From NCBI GenBank assembly GCA_963556195.1, contig OY744525.1, positions 42,519,076-42,583,075 on the forward strand: a DNA stretch of 64,000 nt, read 5' to 3'. The stretch comes from Sepiola atlantica (taxonomy: Eukaryota; Mollusca; Cephalopoda; Sepiida; Sepiolidae). This document shows, in pieces, positions 32,601 through 47,284 of this stretch. Below the pieces are notes generated by a model, which worked only from the letters and a program-made list of their open reading frames with translations, was not told the origin of the DNA and made no database searches. Numbering within the stretch: position 1 is the stretch's first letter; every line of letters begins with the position of its first letter. Position numbers and translations under genes: made by a program.

Positions 32601-35600
32601 TTCAATAAGGTATACTCTTTAATGATTTTCAATAATGTGTACTCTTTAATAAAATTTCAATAAGGTATACTCTTTAATGATTTTCAATAATGTGTACTCT
32701 TTAATAAAATTTCAATAAGGTATACTCTTTAATGATTTTCAATAATGTGTACTCTTTAATAAAATTTCAATAAGGTATACTCTTTAATGATTTTCAATAA
32801 TGTGTACTCTTTAATAAAATTTCAATAAGGTATACTCTTTAATGATTTTCAATAATGTGTACTCTTTAATAAAATTTCAATAAGGTATACTCTTTAATGA
32901 TTTTCAATAATGTGTACTCTTTAATAAAATTTCAATAAGGTATACTCTTTAATGATTTTCAATAATGTCTACTCTTTAATAAAATTTCAATAAGGTATAC
33001 TCTTTAATGATTTTCAATAATGTGTACTCTTTAATAAAATTTCAATAAGGTATACTCTTTAATGATTTTCAATAATGTGTACTCTTTAATAAAATTTCAA
33101 TAAGGTATACTCTTTAATGATTTTCAATAATGTGTACTCTTTAATAAAATTTCAATAAGGTATACTCTTTAATGATTTTCAATAATGTGTACTCTTTAAT
33201 AAAATTTCAATAAGGTATACTCTTTAATGATTTTCAATAATGTGTACTCTTTAATAAAATTTCAATAAGGTATACTCTTTAATGATTTTCAATAATGTCT
33301 ACTCTTTAATAAAATTTCAATAAGGTATACTCTTTAATGATTTTCAATAATGTGTACTCTTTAATAAAATTTCAATAAGGTATACTCTTTAATGATTTTC
33401 AATAATGTGTACTCTTTAATAAAATTTCAATAAGGTATACTCTTTAATGATTTTCAATAATGTGTACTCTTTAATAAAATTTCAATAAGGTATACTCTTT
33501 AATGATTTTCAATAATGTCTACTCTTTAATAAAATTTCAATAAGGTATACTCTTTAATGATTTTCAATAATGTCTACTCTTTAATAAAATTTCAATAAGG
33601 TATACTCTTTAATAATTTTCAATAATGTCTACTCTTTAATAAAATTTCAATAAGGTATACTCTTTAATGATTTTCAATAATGTGTACTCTTTAATAAAAT
33701 TTCAATAAGGTATACTCTTTAATGATTTTCAATAATGTCTACTCTTTAATAAAATTTCAATAAGGTATACTCTTTAATGATTTTCAATAATGTGTACTCT
33801 TTAATAAAATTTCAATAAGGTATACTCTTTAATGATTTTCAATAATGTCTACTCTTTAATAAAATTTCAATAAGGTATACTCTTTAATGATTTTCAAGAA
33901 TGTGTACTCTTTAATAAAATTTCAATAAGGTATACTCTTTAATGATTTTCAATAATGTCTACTCTTTAATAAAATTTCAATAAGGTATACTCTTTAATTA
34001 TTTTCAATAATGTGTACTCTTTAATAAAATTTCAATAAGGTATACTCTTTAATGATTTTCAATAATGTCTACTCTTTAATAAAATTTCAATAAGGTATAC
34101 TCTTTAATGATTTTCAATAATGTGTACTCTTTAATAAAATTTCAATAAGGTATACTCTTTAATGATTTTCAATAATGTCTACTCTTTAATAAAATTTCAA
34201 TAAGGTATACTCTTTAATGATTTTCAATAATGTGTACTCTTTAATAAAATTTCAATAAGGTATACTCTTTAATGATTTTCAATAATGTGTACTCTTTAAT
34301 AAAATTTCAATAAGGTATACTCTTTAATGATTTTCAATAATGTCTACTCTTTAATAAAATTTCAATAAGGTATACTCTTTAATGATTTTCAATAATGTGT
34401 ACTCTTTAATAAAATTTCAATAAGGTATACTCTTTAATGATTTTCAATAATGTCTACTCTTTAATAAAATTTCAATAAGGTATACTCTTTAATTATTTTC
34501 AATAATGTCTACTCTTTAATAAAATTTCAATAAGGTATACTCTTTAATGATTTTCAATAATGTGTACTCTTTAATAAAATTTCAATAAGGTATACTCTTT
34601 AATGATTTTCAATAATGTCTACTCTTTAATAAAATTTCAATAAGGTATACTCTTTAATGATTTTCAATAATGTCTACTCTTTAATAAAATTTCAATAAGG
34701 TATACTCTTTAATGATTTTCAATAATGTGTACTCTTTAATAAAATTTCAATAAGGTATACTCTTTAATGATTTTCAATAATGTCTACTCTTTAATAAAAT
34801 TTCAATAAGGTATACTCTTTAAAGATTTTCAATAATGTGTACTCTTTAATAAAATTTCAATAAGGTATACTCTTTAATGATTTTCAATAATGTCTACTCT
34901 TTAATAAAATTTCAATAAGGTATACTCTTTAATGATTTTCAATAACGTCTACTCTTTAATAAAATTTCAATAAGGTATACTCTTTAATGATTTTCAATAA
35001 TGTGTACTCTTTAATAAAATTTCAATAAGGTATACTCTTTAATGATTTTCAATAATGTCTACTCTTTAATAAAATTTCAATAAGGTATACTCTTTAATGA
35101 TTTTCAATAATGTGTACTCTTTAATAAAATTTCAATAAGGTATACTCTTTAATTATTTTCAATAATGTCTACTCTTTAATAAAATTTCAATAAGGTATAC
35201 TCTTTAATGATTTTCAATAATGTGTACTGTTTAATAAAATTTCAATAAGGTATACTCTTTAATGATTTTCAATAATGTCTACTCTTTAATAAAATTTCAA
35301 TAAGGTATACTCTTTAAGTATTTTCAATAATGTGTACTCTTTAATAAAATTTCAATAAGGTATACTCTTTAATGATTTTCAATAATGTCTACTCTTTAAT
35401 AAAATTTCAATAAGGTATACTCTTTAATGATTTTCAATAATGTCTACTCTTTAATAAAATTTCAATAAGGTATACTCTTTAATGATTTTCAATAATGTGT
35501 ACTCTTTAATAAAATTTCAATAAGGTATACTCTTTAATGATTTTCAATAATGTGTACTCTTTAATAAAATTTCAATAAGGTATACTCTTTAATTATTTTC

Positions 35601-36494
35601 AATAATGTCTACTCTTTAATAAAATTTCAATAAGGTATACTCTTTAATGATTTTCAATAATGTGTACTCTTTAATAAAATTTCAATAAGGTATACTCTTT
35701 AATTATTTTCAATAATGTCTACTCTTTAATAAAATTTCAATAAGGTATACTCTTTAATGATTTTCAATAATGTCTACTCTTTAATAAAATTTCAATAAGG
35801 TATACTCTTTAATGATTTTCAATAATGTGTACTCTTTAATAAAATTTCAATAAGGTATACTCTTTAATGATTTTCAATAATGTCTACTCTTTAATAAAAT
35901 TTCAATAAGGTATACTCTTTAATGATTTTCAATAATGTGTACTCTTTAATAAAATTTCAATAAGGTATACTCTTTAATGATTTTCAATAATGTGTACTCT
36001 TTAATAAAATTTCAATAAGGTATACTCTTTAATGATTTTCAATAATGTGTACTCTTTAATAAAATTTCAATAAGGTATACTCTTTAATGATTTTCAATAA
36101 TGTCTACTCTTTAATAAAATTTCAATAAGGTATACTCTTTAATGATTTTCAATAATGTCTACTCTTTAATAAAATTTCAATAAGGTATACTCTTTAATGA
36201 TTTTCAATAATGTGTACTCTTTAATAAAATTTCAATAAGGTATACTCTTTAATGATTTTCAATAATGTGTACTCTTTAATAAAATTTCAATAAGGTATAC
36301 TCTTTAATGATTTTCAATAATGTCTACTCTTTAATAAAATTTCAATAAGGTATACTCTTTAATGATTTTCAATAATGTCTACTCTTTAATAAAATTTCAA
36401 TAAGGTATACTCTTTAATTATTTTCAATAATGTCTACTCTTTAATAAAATTTCAATAAGGTATACTCTTTAATGATTTTCAATAATGTGTACTC

Positions 36495-36934
36495 TTTAAT
36501 AAATTTTCCATAATGTTCACATCTTCATAAATTTTCAATAATGTGTACTTTTTTATAGATTTTCAAGAATGTTTACCCCTACATAAATTTTCAATAATGT
36601 GTATTCTTTTATAAATTTTCAATAATGTGTATTCTTTTATAAATTTTCAATAATGTGTACACTTTAATGATTTTCAATAATGTGTACTTTTTTATCAATT
36701 TTCAAGAATGTTTACCCCTACATAAATTTTTAATAATGTTTACTCTTTTATGAATTTTCAATAATGTGTACTTTATTATTAATTTTCAAGAATGTTTACC
36801 CCTACCTAAACTTTTAATAATGTGTACTCTTTGATAAATTTTCAATAATGTGTATTCTTTTATAAATTTTCAATAATGTGTACACTTTAAATAATTTTCA
36901 ATAATTTTTACTCTTTAAAAATTTTTCAATAATG
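36495..36934. repeat. Diverged block inside the satellite, copy 2
   Basis: It has the same private variants in the same order as copy 1, offset by exactly 7,323 bp (GTTCACATC at 29,192 and 36,515). The following dimers also match copy 1, for example the AAAAAATTTTC unit at +679 and the ACTCTATAAT unit at +1,474. Confidence 0.9.
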
Positions 36935-38262
36935 TCTACTCTTTAATAAAATTTCAATAAGGTATACTCTTTAATGATTTTCAATAATGTGTACTCTTTA
37001 ATAAAATTTCAATAAGGTATACTCTTTAATGATTTTCAATAATGTGTACTCTTTAATAAAATTTCAATAAGGTATACTCTTTAATGATTTTCAATAATGT
37101 GTACTCTTTAATAAAATTTCAATAAGGTATACTCTTTAATGATTTTCAATAATGTGTACTCTTTAATAAAATTTCAATAAGGTATACTCTTTAAAAAATT
37201 TTCAATAATGTCTACTCTTTAATAAAATTTCAATAAGGTATACTCTTTAATGATTTTCAATAATGTGTACTCTTTAATAAAATTTCAATAAGGTATACTC
37301 TTTAATGATTTTCAATAATGTGTACTCTTTAATAAAATTTCAATAAGGTATACTCTTTAATGATTTTCAATAATGTGTACTCTTTAATAAAATTTCAATA
37401 AGGTATACTCTTTAATGATTTTCAATAATGTGTACTCTTTAATAAAATTTCAATAAGGTATACTCTTTAATGATTTTCAATAATGTGTACTCTTTAATAA
37501 AATTTCAATAAGGTATACTCTTTAATGATTTTCAATAATGTCTACTCTTTAATAAAATTTCAATAAGGTATACTCTTTAATGATTTTCAATAATGTGTAC
37601 TCTTTAATAAAATTTCAATAAGGTATACTCTTTAATGATTTTCAATAATGTGTACTCTTTAATAAAATTTCAATAAGGTATACTCTTTAATGATTTTCAA
37701 TAATGTGTACTCTTTAATAAAATTTCAATAAGGTATACTCTTTAATGATTTTCAATAATGTGTACTCTTTAATAAAATTTCAATAAGGTATACTCTTTAA
37801 TGATTTTCAATAATGTGTACTCTTTAATAAAATTTCAATAAGGTATACTCTTTAATGATTTTCAATAATGTGTACTCTTTAATAAAATTTCAATAAGGTA
37901 TACTCTTTAATGATTTTCAATAATGTCTACTCTTTAATAAAATTTCAATAAGGTATACTCTTTAATGATTTTCAATAATGTGTACTCTATAATAAAATTT
38001 CAATAAGGTATACTCTTTAATGATTTTCAATAATGTGTACTCTTTAATAAAATTTCAATAAGGTATACTCTTTAATGATTTTCAATAATGTCTACTCTTT
38101 AATAAAATTTCAATAAGGTATACTCTTTAATGATTTTCAATAATGTCTACTCTTTAATAAAATTTCAATAAGGTATACTCTTTAATTATTTTCAATAATG
38201 TCTACTCTTTAATAAAATTTCAATAAGGTATACTCTTTAATGATTTTCAATAATGTGTACTC

Positions 38263-38702
38263 TTTAATAAATTTTCCATAATGTTCACATCTTCATAAAT
38301 TTTCAATAATGTGTACTTTTTTATAGATTTTCAAGAATGTTTACCCCTACATAAATTTTCAATAATGTGTATTCTTTTATAAATTTTCAATAATGTGTAT
38401 TCTTTTATAAATTTTCAATAATGTGTACACTTTAATGATTTTCAATAATGTGTACTTTTTTATCAATTTTCAAGAATGTTTACCCCTACATAAATTTTTA
38501 ATAATGTTTACTCTTTTATGAATTTTCAATAATGTGTACTTTATTATTAATTTTCAAGAATGTTTACCCCTACCTAAACTTTTAATAATGTGTACTCTTT
38601 GATAAATTTTCAATAATGTGTATTCTTTTATAAATTTTCAATAATGTGTACACTTTAAATAATTTTCAATAATTTTTACTCTTTAAAAATTTTTCAATAA
38701 TG
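38263..38702. repeat. Diverged block inside the satellite, copy 3
   Basis: It is offset from copy 2 by exactly 1,768 bp (GTTCACATC at 38,283). The +679 and +1,474 marker variants are again conserved. The copies diverge farther on: copy 1 has an ATAATGTCAA variant at +1,809 and a second ACTCTATAAT at +3,289, and copy 3 lacks both. Confidence 0.9.
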
Positions 38703-41700
38703 TCTACTCTTTAATAAAATTTCAATAAGGTATACTCTTTAATGATTTTCAATAATGTGTACTCTTTAATAAAATTTCAATAAGGTATACTCTTTAATGA
38801 TTTTCAATAATGTGTACTCTTTAATAAAATTTCAATAAGGTATACTCTTTAATGATTTTCAATAATGTGTACTCTTTAATAAAATTTCAATAAGGTATAC
38901 TCTTTAATGATTTTCAATAATGTGTACTCTTTAATAAAATTTCAATAAGGTATACTCTTTAAAAAATTTTCAATAATGTCTACTCTTTAATAAAATTTCA
39001 ATAAGGTATACTCTTTAATGATTTTCAATAATGTGTACTCTTTAATAAAATTTCAATAAGGTATACTCTTTAATGATTTTCAATAATGTGTACTCTTTAA
39101 TAAAATTTCAATAAGGTATACTCTTTAATGATTTTCAATAATGTGTACTCTTTAATAAAATTTCAATAAGGTATACTCTTTAATGATTTTCAATAATGTG
39201 TACTCTTTAATAAAATTTCAATAAGGTATACTCTTTAATGATTTTCAATAATGTGTACTCTTTAATAAAATTTCAATAAGGTATACTCTTTAATGATTTT
39301 CAATAATGTCTACTCTTTAATAAAATTTCAATAAGGTATACTCTTTAATGATTTTCAATAATGTGTACTCTTTAATAAAATTTCAATAAGGTATACTCTT
39401 TAATGATTTTCAATAATGTGTACTCTTTAATAAAATTTCAATAAGGTATACTCTTTAATGATTTTCAATAATGTGTACTCTTTAATAAAATTTCAATAAG
39501 GTATACTCTTTAATGATTTTCAATAATGTGTACTCTTTAATAAAATTTCAATAAGGTATACTCTTTAATGATTTTCAATAATGTGTACTCTTTAATAAAA
39601 TTTCAATAAGGTATACTCTTTAATGATTTTCAATAATGTGTACTCTTTAATAAAATTTCAATAAGGTATACTCTTTAATGATTTTCAATAATGTCTACTC
39701 TTTAATAAAATTTCAATAAGGTATACTCTTTAATGATTTTCAATAATGTGTACTCTATAATAAAATTTCAATAAGGTATACTCTTTAATGATTTTCAATA
39801 ATGTGTACTCTTTAATAAAATTTCAATAAGGTATACTCTTTAATGATTTTCAATAATGTCTACTCTTTAATAAAATTTCAATAAGGTATACTCTTTAATG
39901 ATTTTCAATAATGTGTACTCTTTAATAAAATTTCAATAAGGTATACTCTTTAATGATTTTCAATAATGTGTACTCTTTAATAAAATTTCAATAAGGTATA
40001 CTCTTTAATGATTTTCAATAATGTGTACTCTTTAATAAAATTTCAATAAGGTATACTCTTTAATGATTTTCAATAATGTGTACTCTTTAATAAAATTTCA
40101 ATAAGGTATACTCTTTAATGATTTTCAATAATGTGTACTCTTTAATAAAATTTCAATAAGGTATACTCTTTAATGATTTTCAATAATGTGTACTCTTTAA
40201 TAAAATTTCAATAAGGTATACTCTTTAATGATTTTCAATAATGTCTACTCTTTAATAAAATTTCAATAAGGTATACTCTTTAATGATTTTCAATAATGTG
40301 TACTCTTTAATAAAATTTCAATAAGGTATACTCTTTAATTATTTTCAATAATGTCTACTCTTTAATAAAATTTCAATAAGGTATACTCTTTAATGATTTT
40401 CAATAATGTGTACTCTTTAATAAAATTTCAATAAGGTATACTCTTTAATGATTTTCAATAATGTCTACTCTTTAATAAAATTTCAATAAGGTATACTCTT
40501 TAATGATTTTCAATAATGTGTACTCTTTAATAAAATTTCAATAAGGTATACTCTTTAATGATTTTCAATAATGTCTACTCTTTAATAAAATTTCAATAAG
40601 GTATACTCTTTAATGATTTTCTATAATGTCTACTCTTTAATAAAATTTCAATAAGGTATACTCTTTAATGATTTTCAATAATGTGTACTCTTTAATAAAA
40701 TTTCAATAAGGTATACTCTTTAATGATTTTCAATAATGTGTACTCTTTAATAAAATTTCAATAAGGTATACTCTTTAATTATTTTCAATAATGTCTACTC
40801 TTTAATAAAATTTCAATAAGGTATACTCTTTAATGATTTTCAATAATGTGTACTCTTTAATAAAATTTCAATAAGGTATACTCTTTAATTATTTTCAATA
40901 ATGTCTACTCTTTAATAAAATTTCAATAAGGTATACTCTTTAATGATTTTCAATAATGTCTACTCTTTAATAAAATTTCAATAAGGTATACTCTTTAATG
41001 ATTTTCAGTAATGTGTACTCTTTAATAAAATTTCAATAAGGTATACTCTTTAATTATTTTCAATAATGTCTACTCTTTAATAAAATTTCAATAAGGTATA
41101 CTCTTTAATGATTTTCAATAATGTGTACTCTTTAATAAAATTTCAATAAGGTATACTCTTTAATGATTTTCAATAATGTCTACTCTTTAATAAAATTTCA
41201 ATAAGGTATACTCTTTAATGATTTTCAATAATGTGTACTCTTTAATAAAATTTCAATAAGGTATACTCTTTAATGATTTTCAATAATGTGTACTCTTTAA
41301 TAAAATTTCAATAAGGTATACTCTTTAATGATTTTCAATAATGTGTACTCTTTAATAAAATTTCAATAAGGTATACTCTTTAATTATTTTCAATAATGTG
41401 TACTCTTTAATAAAATTTCAATAAGGTATACTCTTTAATGATTTTCAATAATGTGTACTCTTTAATAAAATTTCAATAAGGTATACTCTTTAATGATTTT
41501 CAATAATGTGTACTCTTTAATAAAATTTCAATAAGGTATACTCTTTAATGATTTTCAATAATGTGTACTCTTTAATAAAATTTCAATAAGGTATACTCTT
41601 TAATGATTTTCAATAATGTCTACTCTTTAATAAAATTTCAATAAGGTATACTCTTTAATGATTTTCAATAATGTGTACTCTTTAATAAAATTTCAATAAG

Positions 41701-44700
41701 GTATACTCTTTAATGATTTTCAATAATGTCTACTCTTTAATAAAATTTCAATAAGGTATACTCTTTAATGATTTTCAATAATGTGTACTCTTTAATAAAA
41801 TTTCAATAAGGTATACTCTTTAATGATTTTCAATAATGTCTACTCTTTAATAAAATTTCAATAAGGTATACTCTTTAATGATTTTCAATAATGTGTACTC
41901 TTTAATAAAATTTCAATAAGGTATACTCTTTAATGATTTTCAATAATGTCTACTCTTTAATAAAATTTCAATAAGGTATACTCTTTAATGATTTTCAATA
42001 ATGTGTACTCTTTAATAAAATTTCAATAAGGTATACTCTTTAATTATTTTCAATAATGTCTACTCTTTAATAAAATTTCAATAAGGTATACTCTTTAATT
42101 ATTTTCAATAATGTCTACTCTTTAATAAAATTTCAATAAGGTATACTCTTTAATGATTTTCAATAATGTGTACTCTTTAATAAAATTTCAATAAGGTATA
42201 CTCTTTAATGATTTTTAATAATGTGTACTCTTTAATAAAATTTCAATAAGGTATACTCTTTAATTATTTTCAATAATGTGTACTCTTTAATAAAATTTCA
42301 ATAAGGTATACTCTTTAATGATTTTCAATAATGTCTACTCTTTAATAAAATTTCAATAAGGTATACTCTTTAATGATTTTCAATAATGTGTACTCTTTAA
42401 TAAAATTTCAATAAGGTATACTCTTTAATGATTTTCAATAATGTCTACTCTTTAATAAAATTTCAATAAGGTATACTCTTTAATGATTTTCAATAATGTG
42501 TACTCTTTAATAAAATTTCAATAAGGTATACTCTTTAATTATTTTCAATAATGTCTACTCTTTAATAAAATTTCAATAAGGTATACTCTTTAATGATTTT
42601 CAATAATGTGTACTCTTTAATAAAATTTCAATAAGGTATACTCTTTAATTATTTTCAATAATGTCTACTCTTTAATAAAATTTCAATAAGGTATACTCTT
42701 TAATTATTTTCAATAATGTCTACTCTTTAATAAAATTTCAATAAGGTATACTCTTTAATGATTTTCAATAATGTGTACTCTTTAATAAAATTTCAATAAG
42801 GTATACTCTTTAATGATTTTCAATAATGTGTACTTTTTAATAAAATTTCAATAAGGTATACTCTTTAATTATTTTCAATAATGTCTACTCTTTAATAAAA
42901 TTTCAATAAGGTATACTCTTTAATGATTTTCAATAATGTGTACTCTTTAATAAAATTTCAATAAGGTATACTCTTTAATGATTTTCAATAATGTCTACTC
43001 TTTAATAAAATTTCAATAAGGTATACTCTTTAATGATTTTCAATAATGTCTACTCTTTAATAAAATTTCAATAAGGTATACTCTTTAATGATTTTCAATA
43101 ATGTGTACTCTTTAATAAAATTTCAATAAGGTATACTCTTTAATGATTTTCAATAATGTCTACTCTTTAATAAAATTTCAATAAGGTATACTCTTTAATG
43201 ATTTTCAATAATGTGTACTCTTTAATAAAATTTCAATAAGGTATACTCTTTAATGATTTTCAATAATGTCTACTCTTTAATAAAATTTCAATAAGGTATA
43301 CTCTTTAATGATTTTCAATAATGTGTACTCTTTAATAAAATTTCAATAAGGTATACTCTTTAATGATTTTCAATAATGTCTACTCTTTAATAAAATTTCA
43401 ATAAGGTATACTCTTTAATGATTTTCAATAATGTGTACTCTTTAATAAAATTTCAATAAGGTATACTCTTTAATGATTTTCAATAATGTGTACTCTTTAA
43501 TAAAATTTCAATAAGGTATACTCTTTAATTATTTTCAATAATGTCTACTCTTTAATAAAATTTCAATAAGGTATACTCTTTAATGATTTTCAATAATGTG
43601 TACTCTTTAATAAAATTTCAATAAGGTATACTCTTTAATTATTTTCAATAATGTCTACTCTTTAATAAAATTTCAATAAGGTATACTCTTTAATGATTTT
43701 CAATAATGTCTACTTTTTAATAAAATTTCAATAAGGTATACTCTTTAATGATTTTCAATAATGTCTACTCTTTAATAAAATTTCAATAAGGTATACTCTT
43801 TAATGATTTTCAATAATGTCTACTCTTTAATAAAATTTCAATAAGGTATACTCTTTAATTATTTTCAATAATGTCTACTCTTTAATAAAATTTCAATAAG
43901 GTATACTCTTTAATGATGTTCAATAATGTCTACTCTTTAATAAAATTTCAATAAGGTATACTCTTTAATGATTTTCAATAATGTCTACTCTTTAATAAAA
44001 TTTCAATAAGGTATACTCTTTAATGATTTTCAATAATGTGTACTCTTTAATAAAATTTCGATAAGGTATACTCTTTAATTATTTTCAATAATGTCTACTC
44101 TTTAATAAAATTTCAATAAGGTATACTCTTTAATGATTTTCAATAATGTGTACTCTTTAATAAAATTTCAATAAGGTATACTCTTTAATGATTTTCAATA
44201 ATGTGTACTCTTTAATAAAATTTCAATAAGGTATACTCTTTAATTATTTTCAATAATGTCTACTCTTTAATAAAATTTCAATAAGGTATACTCTTTAATG
44301 ATTTTCAATAATGTCTACTCTTTAATAAAATTTCAATAAGGTATACTCTTTAATGATTTTCAATAATGTGTACTCTTTAATAAAATTTCAATAAGGTATA
44401 CTCTTTAATTATTTTCAATAATGTCTACTCTTTAATAAAATTTCAATAAGGTATACTCTTTAATTATTTTCAATAATGTGTACTCTTTAATAAAATTTCA
44501 ATAAGGTATACTCTTTAATGATTTTCAATAATGTGTACTCTTTAATAAAATTTCAATAAGGTATACTCTTTAATGATTTTCAATAATGTCTACTCTTTAA
44601 TAAAATTTCAATAAGGTATACTCTTTAATTATTTTCAATAATGTATACTCTTTAATAAAATTTCAATAAGGTATACTCTTTAATGATTTTCAATAATGTG

Positions 44701-46435
44701 TACTCTTTAATAAAATTTCAATAAGGTATACTCTTTAATGATTTTCAATAATGTGTACTCTTTAATAAAATTTCAATAAGGTATACTCTTTAATTATTTT
44801 CAATAATGTCTACTCTTTAATAAAATTTCAATAAGGTATACTCTTTAATGATTTTCAATAATGTGTACTCTTTAATAAAATTTCAATAAGGTATACTCTT
44901 TAATGATTTTCAATAATGTGTACTCTTTAATAAAATTTCAATAAGGTATACTCTTTAATGATTTTCAATAATGTCTACTCTTTAATAAAATTTCAATAAG
45001 GTATACTCTTTAATGATTTTCAATAATGTGTACTCTTTAATAAAATTTCAATAAGGTATACTCTTTAATTATTTTCAATAATGTCTACTCTTTAATAAAA
45101 TTTCAATAAGGTATACTCTTTAATGATTTTAAATAATGTCTACTCTTTAATAAAATTTCAATAAGGTATACTCTTTAATGATTTTCAATAATGTCTACTC
45201 TTTAATAAAATTTCAATAAGGTATACTCTTTAATTATTTTCAATAATGTCTACTCTTTAATAAAATTTCAATAAGGTATACTCTTTAATTATTTTCAATA
45301 ATGTGTACTCTTTAATAAAATTTCAATAAGGTATACTCTTTAATGATTTTCAATAATGTGTACTCTTTAATAAAATTTCAATAAGGTATACTCTTTAATG
45401 ATTTTCAATAATGTCTACTCTTTAATAAAATTTCAATAAGGTATACTCTTTAATTATTTTCAATAATGTATACTCTTTAATAAAATTTCAATAAGGTATA
45501 CTCTTTAATGATTTTCAATAATGTGTACTCTTTAATAAAATTTCAATAAGGTATACTCTTTAATTATTTTCAATAATGTCTACTCTTTAATAAAATTTCA
45601 ATAAGGTATACTCTTTAATGATTTTCAATAATGTGTACTCTTTAATAAAATTTCAATAAGGTATACTCTTTAATTATTTTCAATAATGTATACTCTTTAA
45701 TAAAATTTGAATAAGGTATACTCTTTAATGATTTTCAATAATGTGTACTCTTTAATAAAATTTCAATAAGGTATACTCTTTAATTATTTTCAATAATGTA
45801 TACTCTTTAATAAAATTTGAATAAGGTATACTCTTTAATGATTTTCAATAATGTGTACTCTTTAATAAAATTTCAATAATGTGTACTCTTTAATAAATTT
45901 TCAATAATTTTTACTCCTTAAAAATTTTTCAATAATATCTACTCTTTAATAAAATTTGAATAAGGTATACTCTTTAATGATTTTCAACAATGTGTACTCT
46001 TTTATAAATTTTCAATAATGTGTACTTTTTTATTAATTTTAAAGAATGTTTACCCTACATAAATTTTCAATAATGTTTACTCCTTGATAAATTTTCAATA
46101 ATGTGTATTCTTTAATAAATTTTAAATAATGTGTATGCTTTTATACATTTTCAATAATGTGTACACTTTAATAAAATTTTAATAAGGTGTACTCTTTAAT
46201 ATATTTTCAATAATGTGTACACTTTAATATATTTTCAATAATGTCTACTCTTTAATAAATTTTCAATAATGTGTACACTTTAATAAATTTCCAGTAATGT
46301 GTACTCTGTTATATATTTTCTAATAATCTGTACTTGTTAATAATTTTTAATAATCTGTCACCTTACTTAATTTCCAAAAATGAGTACTCTTTAATTAATT
46401 TTCAATTAGCTGTACTCTTTAATAAATTTTCAAAA

Positions 46436-47036
46436 TTTATTTCAGAATACAACTTTGAAGGATGTAAGCGTTTAATAAAGAAGATGAAAAAGGAAATGTA
46501 TATATTTTGCATGTTGTTCAAACCTTGTCATTTTATCTAAAAAAAGTTGCCAATATCAAGAGAGCAGTAGAGATGAGCCCACAAGTGATTGGTCAGTTCA
46601 AAGATGGTTTCAGAAATTCTGGTAATGAGAGACTTGAAGACTGAGTTAGCTGTCTGTCTAAAGCCCAAACTATACTATTACTTCTATGAATGTACTATCG
46701 TACTCTTCCAATGTTCAATTCAGGGAGGGAATAGTGTAGTATCTGTTTGTTCGTCATGAGACCATTCTTCTTGACATTACCTCCTCCTTTGGGGAAGGGG
46801 TGCGTATGTTAATAAGAAATTCTCACAATTGGCTGTACATTAGCAAACTCAACGTTTACATTATATATACTAGTAAAAATATGCTTATTTCTAGTGGTAT
46901 TTGAAATAATTGTTTATTTAACTTATCAAAAAGTGAGATTAAAAGTCCTCGTCACATGCGTTTTAAGTTTTAATCTCGCCCCATTTTCTAAGAGCTAGAA
47001 ACGTTACAGGGCCAAAAGTCTTTTAGCGGTAAGTAA
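46436..47036. other. Non-coding stretch right of the satellite
   Basis: About 46,690-46,810 resembles, in inverted orientation, one unit of the degenerate repeat at 48.1-48.58 kb (GAATAGTGTAGTATCTGTTT, ACATTACCTCCTCC). The remainder is unremarkable. Confidence 0.5.
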
Positions 47037-47255
47037 ATTCGTATGCAGCAGCATGGTACGACATTTTTGTTCGGCTTGATTCTGTTATTGGCATTGGTTT
47101 CCCCAATTCTTTCAGCTACTTACCAGAGGGACCACGTGAAGGTTGCCAATAAGTGAAAGGGATGCTATGGAATCGACTGGATTCGAACTTGGCACCCGCA
47201 GGTCGTCAGTCCGTATCGTTAACCACTTCACTACGGCCACTTCCCGCTCTTAGTA
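47037..47255 (-). mobile_element. tRNA-derived SINE
   Basis: The minus strand has AGTGGCCGTAGTGAAGTGG (A box), CCAAGTTCGAATCCAGTCG (B box) and a body that includes CACGTGGTCCCTCTGGTAAG. tRNA-like spacing is good. No clean target-site duplication was found. Confidence 0.75.
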
Positions 47256-47284
47256 GTAGTTTAAATTTCCATATTTTTTAAACA

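Larger units (their letters stand above)
28720..46435. repeat. 17.7-kb AT-rich satellite (28-bp unit, 55-bp dimer)
   Basis: The base unit is about 28 bp: TGTACTCTTTAATAAATTTT plus CAATAATG. In the interior it is fixed as a 55-bp dimer. One half is 28 bp with AATAAAATTTCAATAAGGTA. The other is 27 bp with AATGATTTTCAATAATGT. The period stays exactly 55 bp over kilobases: the same phase returns at 30,001, 30,661 and 31,321 (each 660 = 12 x 55). There are roughly 280 dimers. The main variation is TGTGTACT versus TGTCTACT and AATGATT versus AATTATT. Edges (28,720-29,170 and 45,880-46,435) consist of diverged 27-28 bp units. No frame longer than about 60 codons survives. Whether it is centromeric, heterochromatic or a dispersed array cannot be told from this window. 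Confidence 0.97.

Noticed and set aside
28720..46435. CRISPR-like direct repeats
   Set aside because: There are no unique spacers. The sequence is a continuous tandem satellite in eukaryotic DNA.
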